NCBI RefSeq assembly: GCF_008330945.1
Contig: NZ_CP043489.1
Span: forward strand, 1,054,001-1,118,000
Source of the DNA: Labrys sp. KNU-23
Lineage (GTDB): Bacteria; Pseudomonadota; Alphaproteobacteria; Rhizobiales; Labraceae
DNA: 64,000 nt
Direction of reading: 5' to 3'
Part shown: in pieces, positions 52,502 through 61,846 of the stretch
How the letters are laid out: each line of letters starts with the position of its first letter
How positions within the stretch are numbered: position 1 is the first letter of the stretch
The notes under the pieces: generated by a model
Database searches by the model: none
What the model saw: the letters and a program-made list of their open reading frames with translations, nothing else
What the model was told of the DNA's origin: nothing
Position numbers and translations under genes: made by a program

Positions 52502-52816
52502 TTAGCGCCAGCAGACGCGACGGTTCACCCAGCGCCAGCCATAATAGGTGTGCACGCGCACACGCTGCCAACGGCAATAACGATGCGGCCGCGGACGCCA
52601 ATGCGGACGGTAGTAGTGCGGGCGGCCATAATGCGGACGACCGCGGTGATAGACCTTTTGGGCGGCATCCGGTGCCGGGGCCGACTGTTCGATGGCCTGG
52701 ATCACGCCGGCATTGGCTGCCGGATGAGCCACTGCGGCCTGGGCCGACTGCACGGTCATTGCAGCGCCCCCCATACCCAAAGCCAAAGCGGCCGCCAGAG
52801 CGAGTTTGCGAAACAT
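52502..52816 (-). CDS. Small secreted His/Arg/Tyr-rich protein
   Basis: This 104-residue product has a signal peptide (RKLALAAALALGMGGAAMTVQSAQAA). The mature part ends in a basic, aromatic region of short repeats (YHRGRPHYGRPHYYRPHWRP) with two Cys near the end (CRWQR and RRVCWR). Such proteins are common in Hyphomicrobiales and are of unknown function; metal or surface binding is plausible. ATG at 52816 has GAGGAA upstream on its strand. It is divergent from the S49 peptidase. Confidence 0.82.
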   Translation of the reverse strand: MFRKLALAAALALGMGGAAMTVQSAQAAVAHPAANAGVIQAIEQSAPAPDAAQKVYHRGRPHYGRPHYYRPHWRPRPHRYCRWQRVRVHTYYGWRWVNRRVCWR

Positions 52817-53118
52817 GCGTTCCTCCTGCGATTCAGATCGGCGAAAGCTCGACCCAGCCCCGACGGGCCGGCTTACTATGTTACTGACTGCCAGAACCGG
52901 GAAGGTTCCAGGGGAGTGGCGACTATCATTCGCCCCTTTCCCGCTTTCACTATCCCATCATCTGCTGAACGCCACTTGATCGACCCGTTCATCCTGCATT
53001 CAGCTGGTGCCGCAGCCTATCGCCCTGCCGGGATTTCGTGCCTATATGCGGCAAAGGCGGTCATCACCTTCTCGTGAAGACCGCTGCTCCGTGCCGCATA
53101 GGAAGAGGCGAAGCTGCG
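52817..53118. other. Gene-free divergent region
   Basis: This 302-base stretch separates the His-rich secreted protein and the S49 peptidase. I see no repeat or strong palindrome in it. Promoters for both genes must lie here. In-frame codons upstream of the peptidase TTG extend to 53038 and make its start uncertain. Confidence 0.5.
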
Positions 53119-54021
53119 TTGACGACATCTGATACCCCGCAATCGGACAATCTGTTGAAACGAAGTGTCGGCCGGATCCGGCGGTTGCTGCCCGAGAAGT
53201 GGCGTCACCCGGTTCCCGTGGTCGCCGTGCTTCCGCTTTCCGGCACCATCGGCACCGGCTCGCGGTTCTCCAGCAGCCTGAACATGACCAAGCTCGACAA
53301 GCTCATCGACAGCGCCTTCGCGGTGAAAGGCGCCAAGGCTGTCGCATTGGTGATCAATTCGCCCGGCGGCTCGCCGGCACAGTCGCATCTGATCATGCGC
53401 CGCATCCGAGCCCTTGCCGCCGAAAAGAAGCTGCCGGTCTTCGCCTTCGTCGAGGATGTCGCGGCCTCCGGTGGCTACATGATCGCCTGCGCCGCCGACG
53501 AGATCATCGCCGATCCTGCCTCGATCCTGGGTTCCATCGGCGTGGTCTCCGCCTCGTTCGGCTTCGACAAGCTGATCGAGAAGATCGGGGTTGAGCGCCG
53601 CGTTCACACGGCCGGGCGCTCCAAGACGATGCTGGACCCCTTCCGCCCCGAAAAACCCGAGGATGTCGAAAGACTGGCCGCCCTGCAGCGCGACATCCAT
53701 GACATGTTCATCGCCCTGGTCAGGGAACGACGCGCCGGCAAACTCAAGGGTGAGGAGGATCTGTTGTTCTCGGGCGAGTTCTGGCTCGCGCCCCAGGCCA
53801 TCGAACTCGGCCTTGCCGACGCGACAGGCGATGTGAGGTCGACCATGCGTGCGCGCTATGGCGAAAAGGTGCGCTTCAAGACCGTCTCGGAGCCGCGCGG
53901 CCTGCTCGGCCGGCGCCTGGGTCTGGGCACCCAATTCTCGGCCGCCGACAGCGAGCAATTAACCGAAGGCGTACTTGCCGCACTCGAAGGACGTGCAATT
54001 CGAGCCCGTTTCGGTTTATAG
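53119..54021 (+). CDS. S49 family signal-peptide-peptidase-like serine protease (SppA/SohB)
   Basis: The product is about 300 residues. The catalytic dyad is Ser117 in EDVAASGGYMIA and Lys169 in TAGRSKTMLDP. The INSPGGSPAQS loop binds the substrate. There is one domain, as in SohB or the short SppA. The start is uncertain: TTG at 53119 follows GGAAGAGG; GTG at 53077 and a codon at 53038 are also in frame. No membrane helix or signal is evident. The next gene encodes a 57-residue membrane-type peptide. Confidence 0.88.
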   Translation: MTTSDTPQSDNLLKRSVGRIRRLLPEKWRHPVPVVAVLPLSGTIGTGSRFSSSLNMTKLDKLIDSAFAVKGAKAVALVINSPGGSPAQSHLIMRRIRALAAEKKLPVFAFVEDVAASGGYMIACAADEIIADPASILGSIGVVSASFGFDKLIEKIGVERRVHTAGRSKTMLDPFRPEKPEDVERLAALQRDIHDMFIALVRERRAGKLKGEEDLLFSGEFWLAPQAIELGLADATGDVRSTMRARYGEKVRFKTVSEPRGLLGRRLGLGTQFSAADSEQLTEGVLAALEGRAIRARFGL

Positions 54022-54051
54022 TTACGAAATGATGAATGAAGAGGGCCTGCC

Positions 54052-54225
54052 ATGCATCCTGTCGTTCTAGCCGTCGCCAGCCTCGTCGGGACCGTGGTTC
54101 TCGTGCGCCTGGTCAAGCGCGAATGGGAGCGAGTGAACAACGAGCTCTACAAACCCCAGCCCGTTCGGCAGGAAGCCATCAACCTGCGCCGCGACCCACG
54201 CAGCGGTGTCTATCGCCCGGATTGA
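54052..54225 (+). CDS. Small membrane-anchored protein (57 residues), unknown function
   Basis: ATG at 54052 follows AGAGGG and the frame ends TGA at 54225. The product has one hydrophobic N-terminal segment (VVLAVASLVGTVVLVRL) and a polar tail with KREWERVNNELYK and RDPRSGVYRPD. It lies 30 bases after the S49 peptidase stop, with a terminator 88 bases beyond its own stop. The place suggests it partners with the peptidase; the function is unknown. Confidence 0.75.
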   Translation: MHPVVLAVASLVGTVVLVRLVKREWERVNNELYKPQPVRQEAINLRRDPRSGVYRPD

Positions 54226-54313
54226 ACCAGAGGACGGCAGACTTGGCACTGCCTCCTGGCGCAGCACAAGCCTGTGCGCGGGCCGTTTGAACACCAAGCC
54301 TATCAAACACATC

Positions 54314-54347
54314 GAAGCAGGTTCTTGCGAACCTGCTTCTTTGTTTT
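54314..54347 (+). terminator. Rho-independent terminator
   Basis: A perfect 11-bp stem GAAGCAGGTTC/GAACCTGCTTC (54314-54339) with loop TTGC is followed by TTTGTTTT. It closes the S49 peptidase transcript. Confidence 0.93.
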
Positions 54348-54359
54348 CAGAACGCTCGA

Positions 54360-54779
54360 TCAATCGACGTTGCGGATGACCCGGCAATGCTTGCGCATCG
54401 GCACCGTCCGGTCCTCGATGACGCTGCCGTCATCCAGCACCACCTGGCGCCAGACATTGGTGCAGCGCGTCTGATCGACGAATTTGAGCTGGACGCGAAC
54501 CACCGGCGGGCGCGGCGGCGGATTGCAGGCATGGGTGCGGCAGGGCGGCGGGTTCGTGATGATCACGCGGGCCGATTCCGAGGTGCCACCACCGCCGCCG
54601 CCGCCGCCACCGCCGGGGTTGGAGGGGCCGGAACTGGCGCCGCGACCACCGCCATTCCCACCATTGCCGCCGGCGCCGGGGCCGGTGGATGCAGCAAAGG
54701 AGGTGGAGATGGAGCCGGCCACCGAGCCGAAGATCAAGGCTGCGATGAAACCGGTGCGAAGAAGGGATTGCCTGGACAT
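54360..54779 (-). CDS. Secreted glycine-rich protein with C-terminal cysteine domain
   Basis: The 139-residue product has a signal peptide (LLRTGFIAALIFGSVAGSIS, then FAAS), a glycine-rich linker that includes ten consecutive Gly (about residues 60-69), and a C-terminal domain with CRTHACNPPPRPP, VDQTRCTNVWRQ and MRKHCRVIRN. The four Cys suggest two disulfides. ATG at 54779 follows GGAGAG. It is divergent from glyQ and faces the terminator. The function is unknown. Confidence 0.82.
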   Translation of the reverse strand: MSRQSLLRTGFIAALIFGSVAGSISTSFAASTGPGAGGNGGNGGGRGASSGPSNPGGGGGGGGGGTSESARVIITNPPPCRTHACNPPPRPPVVRVQLKFVDQTRCTNVWRQVVLDDGSVIEDRTVPMRKHCRVIRNVD

Positions 54780-55096
54780 ATTACTCTCCTGAGATTTGGT
54801 TGTACGGGATCGGTTGATGTGTCCCGTTGCGTCCCTTGTCTCATGAGGGCTTCCCGGCATCTGTGCGGGCCGGCACAAGGCCAAAGGCTGCACAAACAGG
54901 TTTCCCCAGTGTCGATCTTGCTCTAAGGGTCGGGCTGACGTCTGTACCGGCGGAAACAGCCTCCCCGGTACGGCTCACCAGGAGAAAATCGTGCTTCCAG
55001 GAAGCACAAACTTTCTCTAACTCTTTGTTTAGACGCATTTTCTCGACCGAAAAATCTGTCAACCCTTCTGGAAAATGCTTTAGTTCGAGAACCGAG
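54780..55096. other. Gene-free region before glyQ
   Basis: This 317-base gap contains a family C repeat (54991-55084) immediately before glyQ. The part next to the secreted-protein gene (54780-54990) shows nothing recognisable. The glyQ promoter is probably upstream of, or in, the repeat. Confidence 0.55.
54991..55084. repeat. Family C bipartite repeat, copy 5
   Basis: First hairpin GTGCTTCC/GGAAGCAC (54991-55007), linker AACTCTTTGTTTAGACGC, then a second hairpin joining GCATTTTCTCGACC with the region to GGAAAATGC (to 55078). The linker and second hairpin match the reverse complement of 19069-19140. Confidence 0.78.
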
Positions 55097-56020
55097 ATGG
55101 CCGACGCTACTCCCGCCCATATGCGCCCTGAGCGCTCCTTCCAGGGCCTGATCCTGACCCTCCAGCGCTATTGGGCCGATTATGGCTGCGTCGTGCTGCA
55201 GCCCTACGACATGGAAGTGGGTGCGGGCACCTTCCATCCGGCCACCACGCTGCGCTCGCTCGGCCCGAAGGGCTGGAATGCCGCCTATGTCCAGCCCTCG
55301 CGCCGCCCCAAGGACGGGCGCTATGGCGAAAACCCCAATCGCCTGCAGCATTACTACCAGTTCCAGGTCATCCTCAAGCCTTCGCCGCCGAACCTGCAGG
55401 ACCTCTATCTCGGTTCGCTCGCCGCCATCGGCGTCGATCCCCTGCTGCACGACATCCGCTTCGTCGAGGACGACTGGGAAAGCCCCACCCTCGGCGCCTG
55501 GGGCCTGGGCTGGGAATGCTGGTGCGACGGCATGGAAGTCTCGCAGTTCACCTATTTCCAGCAGGTCGCCGGCCAGGAATGCAACCCTGTCTCCGGAGAG
55601 TTGACCTATGGCCTCGAACGGCTTGCCATGTATGTCCAAGGCGTCGAGAACGTTTACGACCTTAACTTCAACGGCCGCGACGGCGCCGAGAAGGTTACCT
55701 ATGGCGATGTCTTCCTGCAGGCCGAGCAGGAATATTCGCGGCACAATTTCGAGCACGCCGACATCGAGATGCTCAAGCAGCACTTCATCGATGCCGAAAA
55801 GGAGTGCAAGGCCCTGCTCGCGGCCGGCGACAAGGGTAATCGGCACCTGCTCGCGCTGCCCGCCTATGACCAGTGCATCAAGGCCAGCCACCGCTTCAAC
55901 CTGCTCGATGCGCGCGGCGCCATCTCGGTGACCGAGCGCCAGAGCTACATCCTGCGCGTGCGCGAGCTCGCCAAGGCCTGCGGCGAAGCCTGGGTCAGGA
56001 CCGAGGCGGGTGGCGCGTAG
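55097..56020 (+). CDS. glyQ: Glycyl-tRNA synthetase alpha subunit
   Basis: The alpha subunit carries the aminoacylation core of the bacterial alpha2beta2 GlyRS. The 307-residue product shows the typical [18 protein letters not shown] start, [19 protein letters not shown], and [21 protein letters not shown] at 55097 gives the proper family N-terminus. glyS follows after 78 bases. A family C repeat abuts its start region. Confidence 0.98.
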   Translation: MADATPAHMRPERSFQGLILTLQRYWADYGCVVLQPYDMEVGAGTFHPATTLRSLGPKGWNAAYVQPSRRPKDGRYGENPNRLQHYYQFQVILKPSPPNLQDLYLGSLAAIGVDPLLHDIRFVEDDWESPTLGAWGLGWECWCDGMEVSQFTYFQQVAGQECNPVSGELTYGLERLAMYVQGVENVYDLNFNGRDGAEKVTYGDVFLQAEQEYSRHNFEHADIEMLKQHFIDAEKECKALLAAGDKGNRHLLALPAYDQCIKASHRFNLLDARGAISVTERQSYILRVRELAKACGEAWVRTEAGGA

Positions 56021-56098
56021 CTCCCCCACTCTCCTACCCGACACGTCCTCGCCTCCTTCATTCGACCTTCCGGGTCGCCCAACTTCGAAACCGATCCC

Positions 56099-58204
56099 AT
56101 GCCCGACCTTCTGCTCGAACTCTTCTCCGAGGAAATCCCCGCCCGCATGCAGGCCAAGGCGGCTGAAGACCTCAAGAAAATGGTGACCGATGCGCTCGTC
56201 GAGCGCGGCGTCGTCTATGAGGGCGCCTCGGCCTATGCCACGCCGCGCCGCCTGGCCCTGACCGTGCATGGCCTGCCGATCCGCCAGCCCGATACGCGCG
56301 AGGAGCGCAAAGGTCCCCGTGTCGGCGCCCCGGATGGCGCGATCCAGGGTTTCCTGAAGGCGGCAGGCCTCTCCTCGCTTGACCAGGCGCGCGTCGAGAG
56401 CGACCCAAAGAAGGGCGAGTTCTACGTCGCCGTGGTCGAGAAAGCCGGCCGCGCCGTGCCGGAGCTGATCGCCGAGATCGTGCCGGAGGTCGTGCGCAGC
56501 TTCCCCTGGCCCAAATCGATGCGCTGGGGTTCGGGCACTCTGCGCTGGGTACGCCCGCTGCACTCCATCATCTGCACCTTCGGTCCCGAGACCGAGGATC
56601 CCGAAGTGGTGCGCTTCGAGATCGAGGGCGTCACGGTCGGTGATACCACCAACGGCCATCGCTTTATGGCCCCCGGCACCATCCAGGTCAGGCGCTTCGA
56701 GGACTATGTCGCCAAGCTGGAGGCGGCCAAGGTGGTGCTCGATCCGGCCCGCCGGCGCGACATCATCCTCACCGATGCCCGCAACCTTGCTTTCGCCCAG
56801 GGCCTGGAACTGGTCGAGGACGATGCCGTGCTGCATGAGGCCGCTGGCCTGGTGGAATGGCCGGTGGTCCTGATGGGCTCCTTCGAGGAGAGCTTCCTCT
56901 CCGTGCCGGATGAAGCGATCCAGGCCACCATCCGCGCCAACCAGAAATGCTTCGTGGTGCGCGACCCCAAGACGGGGCGCCTGGCCAATCGCTTCATCCT
57001 GATCGCCAATATCGAGGCCGTCGACGGCGGCGAGGCCATCGTCGCCGGCAATGAACGCGTCATCCGCGCCCGCCTGTCCGACGCCAAATTCTTCTGGGAG
57101 ACCGACCAGAAGCCCCTGCCCGGCTATGAAAGCGAGGGCAGGCCGCTCGACCAGCGTCTGGCCAAGATCATCGCCTCGAACGTGGTGTTCCACGAAAAGC
57201 TCGGTACCCAGGGCCAGCGCATCGAGCGCATCGCCGCTTTGGCAAAAGCACTGGCGCCAGCCGTCGGCGCCGATCCCGCCAAGGTCGAACGCGCGGCAAA
57301 GCTGGCAAAGGCAGACCTCGCCACCGAAATGGTCGGCGAATTCCCCGAATTGCAGGGGCTGATGGGCCGTTATTACGCCACCGCCCAGGGCGAGGACACC
57401 GCCATCGCCGCCGCGCTCGAGGATCATTACCGGCCCAAGGGTGCCGGAGACAGCGCACCGAACGATCCGGTTGCGGTCGCCGTGGCACTCGCCGACAAGC
57501 TCGACACCCTGATCGGCTTCTGGACCATCGACGAGAAACCGACCGGCAGCAAGGATCCCTATGCGCTGCGCCGGGCCGCGCTCGGCGTCATCCGGCTGGT
57601 GCTCGATAACAGGCTGCGCCTGCCTCTCCTCGCGACCGTCGCCAATGCGCCCTTCGCCAAGAGCAAGGAGGTCGCCGACGATCTGCTGGCCTTCTTCGCC
57701 GACCGCCTGAAGGTGCAGTTGCGCGAACAGGGCGCACGCCACGATCTCGTCGACGCCGTCTTCGGCCTCGGCGGGCAGGACGATCTCCTGCTCATCGTCC
57801 GGCGTGTCGAAGCGCTCGGCCGCTTCCTCGGCAGTGAGGACGGCAAGGCGCTGCTGGCGGGGGCCAAGCGCGCCGCCAACATCCTGCGCATCGAAGAGAA
57901 GAAGGACGGCGCTGGCGCCTATGCGGGCGGCGCCGACGCTTCTCGCCTCACCGAGCCGGAGGAGAAGGCCCTGCAGACGGCCTTGCAGACCGCCAGGCAG
58001 GCCGCCGCCGCCGCCATTGCCACCGAGGACTATGAAGCCGCCATGACGGCCCTTGCCCAATTGCGCCGACCCGTCGACGCCTTCTTCGACAAGATCCTGG
58101 TCAACGCCGAGGATGCCGCCCTGCGCCTCAACCGCCTGAAACTGCTCGAGGAAATCCGGACCGCCACCCGCAGCGTCGCCGATTTCTCCCGCATCGAAGG
58201 ATAG
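56099..58204 (+). CDS. glyS: Glycyl-tRNA synthetase beta subunit
   Basis: The beta subunit binds and helps charge tRNA(Gly). The 701-residue product has the characteristic start [17 protein letters not shown], the core [18 protein letters not shown], and a C-terminal anticodon-binding, HD-like and DALR region (from about 560). ATG at 56099 is certain by family alignment. It is cotranscribed with glyQ. Confidence 0.98.
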   Translation: MPDLLLELFSEEIPARMQAKAAEDLKKMVTDALVERGVVYEGASAYATPRRLALTVHGLPIRQPDTREERKGPRVGAPDGAIQGFLKAAGLSSLDQARVESDPKKGEFYVAVVEKAGRAVPELIAEIVPEVVRSFPWPKSMRWGSGTLRWVRPLHSIICTFGPETEDPEVVRFEIEGVTVGDTTNGHRFMAPGTIQVRRFEDYVAKLEAAKVVLDPARRRDIILTDARNLAFAQGLELVEDDAVLHEAAGLVEWPVVLMGSFEESFLSVPDEAIQATIRANQKCFVVRDPKTGRLANRFILIANIEAVDGGEAIVAGNERVIRARLSDAKFFWETDQKPLPGYESEGRPLDQRLAKIIASNVVFHEKLGTQGQRIERIAALAKALAPAVGADPAKVERAAKLAKADLATEMVGEFPELQGLMGRYYATAQGEDTAIAAALEDHYRPKGAGDSAPNDPVAVAVALADKLDTLIGFWTIDEKPTGSKDPYALRRAALGVIRLVLDNRLRLPLLATVANAPFAKSKEVADDLLAFFADRLKVQLREQGARHDLVDAVFGLGGQDDLLLIVRRVEALGRFLGSEDGKALLAGAKRAANILRIEEKKDGAGAYAGGADASRLTEPEEKALQTALQTARQAAAAAIATEDYEAAMTALAQLRRPVDAFFDKILVNAEDAALRLNRLKLLEEIRTATRSVADFSRIEG

Positions 58205-58232
58205 TACTCGGCACCCAACAGCTGAATCGACC

Positions 58233-58318
58233 GTCATTGCGAGCGCAGCGAAGCAATCCAAGGACCCTGGGCCCACGATCTTGCGAAGACTGGATTGCTT
58301 CGCTGCGCTCGCAATGAC
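58233..58318. repeat. Family B inverted repeat, copy 2 (perfect 28-bp arms)
   Basis: The left arm 58233-58260 (GTCATTGCGAGCGCAGCGAA onward) and right arm 58291-58318 are exact reverse complements around a 30-base loop. It is 28 bases after the glyS stop. It may act as a terminator or RNA-stabilising element, but is a dispersed repeat. Confidence 0.92.
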
Positions 58319-58445
58319 GGATATGCTTGCTATGAAAACACAGACCGAATTGCCGTCCGCAAGACGATCTTGCGCCGTTGTTTCCTGGTGCTAACACTAG
58401 AAAGCCTTCACTGGATCTGCGTTTCTTGCCGCCAGGGACGCCTGC

Positions 58446-59357
58446 ATGACCGTTTCTGACTCCGCTCTACAGCGCCCATCCCCCAATTGGGATGATTATC
58501 GTTATGTCCGCGCCGTGGCGGAGACCAAATCCCTGGTGGGCGCTGCAATCGCTCTCGGGGTCAATCATTCCACTGTCTTCCGCCGCATCAATGCCGTCGA
58601 GGAATTGCTCGGCGCCCGCCTGTTCGAGCGGGGTCGCAGCGGCTATGCCCTCACCGCGGCCGGAGAAGAGATGGTGGCTCTCGCCAGCCGCATGGCTGAT
58701 GACATCAGCGGCTTCGAGCGCCGCGTGGCGGGACGGGACGTCAAGCCGTCGGGAGAACTGCGTGTCACCACCAATGACAGCATCATGGCCCATCTGACGA
58801 TGCCTGTCTTTACCAGCTTCCTGACCAGCTTTCCTGACATCCGACTCGACGTCGTGGTCTCCAACCTGCCGCTGAACCTGTCCAAGCGGGACGCCGATGT
58901 GGCGATCCGCGCCACCTCCGCGCCCCCGGACACGCTGGTCGGGCGGCGGGTCTGCACCATTGCCTGGGCGATTTACGGCCCGGAGCGGCTGAAGGGTGCC
59001 GAACTCACCGACCTCTTCATCGAGCGCTGGATCGCCACCGGCGAAGGGCTTTCCAACATTCCGCCGGCGCGCTGGGTGGAACGCGAAGTGCCGAACGAGC
59101 GCATCGTGATGCGCCTCAACACCATTCTCGGCGTCGCCGAGGCCCTGCGCTCGGGCTTCGGGGTCGGCCTGCTGCCCTGCTATATCGGCGACAGCCTGCC
59201 GCTGTCGCGCCTGTCGGAGCCCCTGCCGGGTGTCGGCGCCGGCCTGTGGCTCCTGACCCATCCCGATCTCAAGCACTCGGCCAAGGTCCGCGCCTTCATG
59301 GACCATGGCTGGGAAGCGCTGACGCGGCTGCGTCCCGTGCTCGAAGGCACGGGATAG
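58446..59357 (+). CDS. LysR family transcriptional regulator
   Basis: The 303-residue protein has a LysR helix-turn-helix (SLVGAAIALGVNHSTVFRRI, about 29-48) and a C-terminal effector domain. The unusual Asn-His-Ser-Thr recognition helix and the D-W-D-D-Y-R-Y start place it in the branch of LysR proteins with a WDDYR N-terminus. No divergent target is adjacent: the neighbour upstream is glyS and the downstream gene is convergent, so the regulon is unknown. Confidence 0.92.
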   Translation: MTVSDSALQRPSPNWDDYRYVRAVAETKSLVGAAIALGVNHSTVFRRINAVEELLGARLFERGRSGYALTAAGEEMVALASRMADDISGFERRVAGRDVKPSGELRVTTNDSIMAHLTMPVFTSFLTSFPDIRLDVVVSNLPLNLSKRDADVAIRATSAPPDTLVGRRVCTIAWAIYGPERLKGAELTDLFIERWIATGEGLSNIPPARWVEREVPNERIVMRLNTILGVAEALRSGFGVGLLPCYIGDSLPLSRLSEPLPGVGAGLWLLTHPDLKHSAKVRAFMDHGWEALTRLRPVLEGTG

Positions 59358-59374
59358 GGCCGGCTGGAGCGTCG

Positions 59375-59467
59375 TGCCGAAAAGTGGACACCGGTTTTCG
59401 GCAAAAACGATGCGACGATAATCAATTGCAGCATCGCGACCGATTCAGAGATCGGGCGCGATGCTGC
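59375..59467. repeat. Double-hairpin intergenic element
   Basis: TGCCGAAAA (59375) pairs with the region GTTTTCGGCA (to 59403). It is followed by GCAGCATCGCG (59428-59438) with CGCGATGCTGC (59457-59467), whose inner loop has ACCGAT/ATCGGG. It lies between convergent LysR and MFS genes and resembles rhizobial GCCGAAAAGTGG-type repeats. Confidence 0.75.
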
Positions 59468-59482
59468 AGCGCCGATGAACGC

Positions 59483-60640
59483 CTACGCCGCCATCACATT
59501 GGGCTTGGCCGCGCCACGATAGGCCAGGAGCGCGGCCATCAGGGCCAGGGCGGCGAGCATGGCACCGATACCGGGCAGATAGGCGATCGGCACCGCTTCC
59601 ACCGCGATGCCGCCGAGTGCCGTGCCCAGGCCGACGCCGATATGCATGGCCGAGAGGTTGAGGCTCACCCCGGCCTCGGCGGTCCGAGGCCCGCTCGTGA
59701 TCAGAAAGCTCTGCACTGCCGGTGAGATCATCCAGCTCAGGCAGGCCCACACCATCATGATCGGGAAGAAGGAAAAGGCCGTACCGGCCGCCAGCGGGAT
59801 CAGCATCAGCGCCGTGAGATAGCCTGCCGGCACCAGCACGATGGCGCGGCGCGGCGTGAGCTTGTCGGCAGTGAGGCCGCCGAGATAGCCGCCCGACACG
59901 CCGGCGACGCCGAAGGCGATGAAGGCGAACACGATGCCCATGCCGGCGATGCCGAGCACCCCGGCAATATAGGGCGAGAGATAGGCGAACAGCACGAAAT
60001 GGCCTGATATCATCAGGATCGAGACGAGTTGGGCGCTCACCAGCGGAGCCGAACGCAGATGAGCCCAGTAATCGGGCGTGTCCTGCCGGCGGGCGCCGAC
60101 CTCGGGCAATTTGCGCCTGCAGACGAACAGGACAAGCAAAGCCAGGCCGGCAAGGGCCGCGAAGACGCTGCGCCAGCCCGCCAGCGAGCAGATCAGCATA
60201 CCGACCGGCACGCCGAGTACCATCGAGCCACTCATCCCCATGAAGATCACGCCGATCGCGCGGCCTTTCATGCTCTCGTCGACGAGTTCGGTGGCCAGCA
60301 TGGTCGCCAGCAAGGCGATGGTGGCGCTCGCCGCCGCCATGCCGATGCGGGCGACGAACAGCACGCCATAGCCGGGGCTGGCTGCGGCGAGGAGGCTGCA
60401 AAGAACGAAAGCCGCGAGGGCCGCGACGAAGGCGTGCTTGCGTTCGAAACGCGCGGTGAGCAGCAGGGCAAGCGGCGCGGCAAGCGCGAAGGTGATCGAA
60501 AACACCGCCGTGAGCTGGCCGGCCAGGCCGATCGATACACCGAGACCGGCGGCGATCTGCGGCAGGATGCCGATGACGATGTTTTCGGCGGTGCCGGTGA
60601 CGAAAGTGGCGAGTGCGAGGAGAAGGACGCGGCTATCCAT
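59483..60640 (-). CDS. MFS transporter, DHA1 (YdhP/AraJ-like) family
   Basis: The 385-residue protein has 12 membrane segments and a start typical of this group (VLLLALATFVTGTAENIVIG), with PLALLLTARFERKHAF for motif A and MGMSGSMVLGVPVGMLI for motif C. It should export a sugar, drug or metabolite. ATG at 60640 follows GGAAG; an ATG six codons upstream is less likely. Confidence 0.9.
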   Translation of the reverse strand: MDSRVLLLALATFVTGTAENIVIGILPQIAAGLGVSIGLAGQLTAVFSITFALAAPLALLLTARFERKHAFVAALAAFVLCSLLAAASPGYGVLFVARIGMAAASATIALLATMLATELVDESMKGRAIGVIFMGMSGSMVLGVPVGMLICSLAGWRSVFAALAGLALLVLFVCRRKLPEVGARRQDTPDYWAHLRSAPLVSAQLVSILMISGHFVLFAYLSPYIAGVLGIAGMGIVFAFIAFGVAGVSGGYLGGLTADKLTPRRAIVLVPAGYLTALMLIPLAAGTAFSFFPIMMVWACLSWMISPAVQSFLITSGPRTAEAGVSLNLSAMHIGVGLGTALGGIAVEAVPIAYLPGIGAMLAALALMAALLAYRGAAKPNVMAA

Positions 60641-60829
60641 CTGGGCTTCCCGATACATGAGACCGCATGCACGGGGCCGGGACGATCCCGACGATCCGCC
60701 TCACGAGGCCGAGGATGTCGGGTTTCGAGGCAACGCTTCGGTTATCCCTTCGAAGCCTGCTGTTAGCACAAAGGCAGCGGTTTTAAAACGGCGCCGGTGG
60801 AATCTCCGGGTGCCCTCGCACCCGCGAGG

Positions 60830-61729
60830 TCATGCCGCCACCCGGCCGGCACCGACATTGGCCAGCCCGATCGCGCCGAGAATGATGCCGACACCGGCCC
60901 ATTGCGAAGGCAGGAAGGCCTCGTGCAGCATCAGGCCCGCCATGATGACCGCCACCGGCAGTTCTACCGAGGACAGCATCGCCGCCAGGCCCACCCCGGT
61001 GGCCGGAATGCCCTTGTTGAACAGGAAGGGCGGCAGCACCGTGCCGAACAGGGCGATGACGAGGCCCCAGCCCCAGATGATGCTCGGATCGAACCGTACC
61101 GACAGTTGCGGCAGGGCGATGAGCACGGCGACCACCGCGCCACCGAACACCATCAGGAAGCTCCGGCTGATCACGTCGACATGGACGGCCACGTGATTGG
61201 AGCACCAGATCACGGCCGTGTAGCTCACCGCCGCCAGCAGGCCGAAGGTGACGCCCAGGACACTCAGATGGGCGGTATCACCGAGGAGATTGGTTGCCAG
61301 CACGGTGCCGAGCAGCACCAATGCGGATGATGTGAGCTTGATCGGCGACGGCCAGGACCGGGCCAGCACGGCATCGAGCGCCACGCCCATCCACACGCTT
61401 TGCATCAGGAGCACGATCGCGGCCGAGACCGAGGTATAGGCGACCGACAGGTAATAGAAGGAACCGGTGAAGCCGATGCTGGCACCGCCGGCGATCAATT
61501 TGAGCCGATCGGGCCAACGCACCGGTACAGCGCCTGCTCTGGACGGCCGCATCTGGCTGGCCAGCTTGATCAGGCCGAGGACGATAGCTCCGATGACGAA
61601 TTGCGTGCCGATGACCTCGCCCGGCGAATAACCCTGGCCATAGGCGAGCTTCACGCAGGTCGACTGCAGCCCGTAGCAGGAGGCCCCGATCAGCACGAGG
61701 ACGATACCCAGAACAAGATCCTTGCGCAT
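60830..61729 (-). CDS. EamA-domain DMT superfamily permease
   Basis: The 299-residue protein has ten membrane helices in two EamA repeats (about 1-150 and 150-299); the second repeat has LPPFLFNKGIPATGVGLAAML and the family end SSVELPVAVIMAGLMLHE. It exports amino acids or similar metabolites. ATG at 61729 gives the proper first helix; the frame is open to 61822. Confidence 0.9.
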   Translation of the reverse strand: MRKDLVLGIVLVLIGASCYGLQSTCVKLAYGQGYSPGEVIGTQFVIGAIVLGLIKLASQMRPSRAGAVPVRWPDRLKLIAGGASIGFTGSFYYLSVAYTSVSAAIVLLMQSVWMGVALDAVLARSWPSPIKLTSSALVLLGTVLATNLLGDTAHLSVLGVTFGLLAAVSYTAVIWCSNHVAVHVDVISRSFLMVFGGAVVAVLIALPQLSVRFDPSIIWGWGLVIALFGTVLPPFLFNKGIPATGVGLAAMLSSVELPVAVIMAGLMLHEAFLPSQWAGVGIILGAIGLANVGAGRVAA

Positions 61730-61846
61730 GGCAGCCTTGGCATGAGGAAGAGGAACGCCCAACCAAGGAGGCGTCCTGCAAACGGCGGGGTCCAGCCGGC
61801 CCTGGCCCCTTGCGGTTCGCACGACCGTCCTTGGATTACACGACCT

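Noticed and set aside
54923-58276. An 1117-codon open frame on the minus strand opposite glyQ and glyS
   Set aside because: It is antisense to two certain housekeeping genes; its translation lacks any recognisable domain and the length is explained by strong third-position GC bias.
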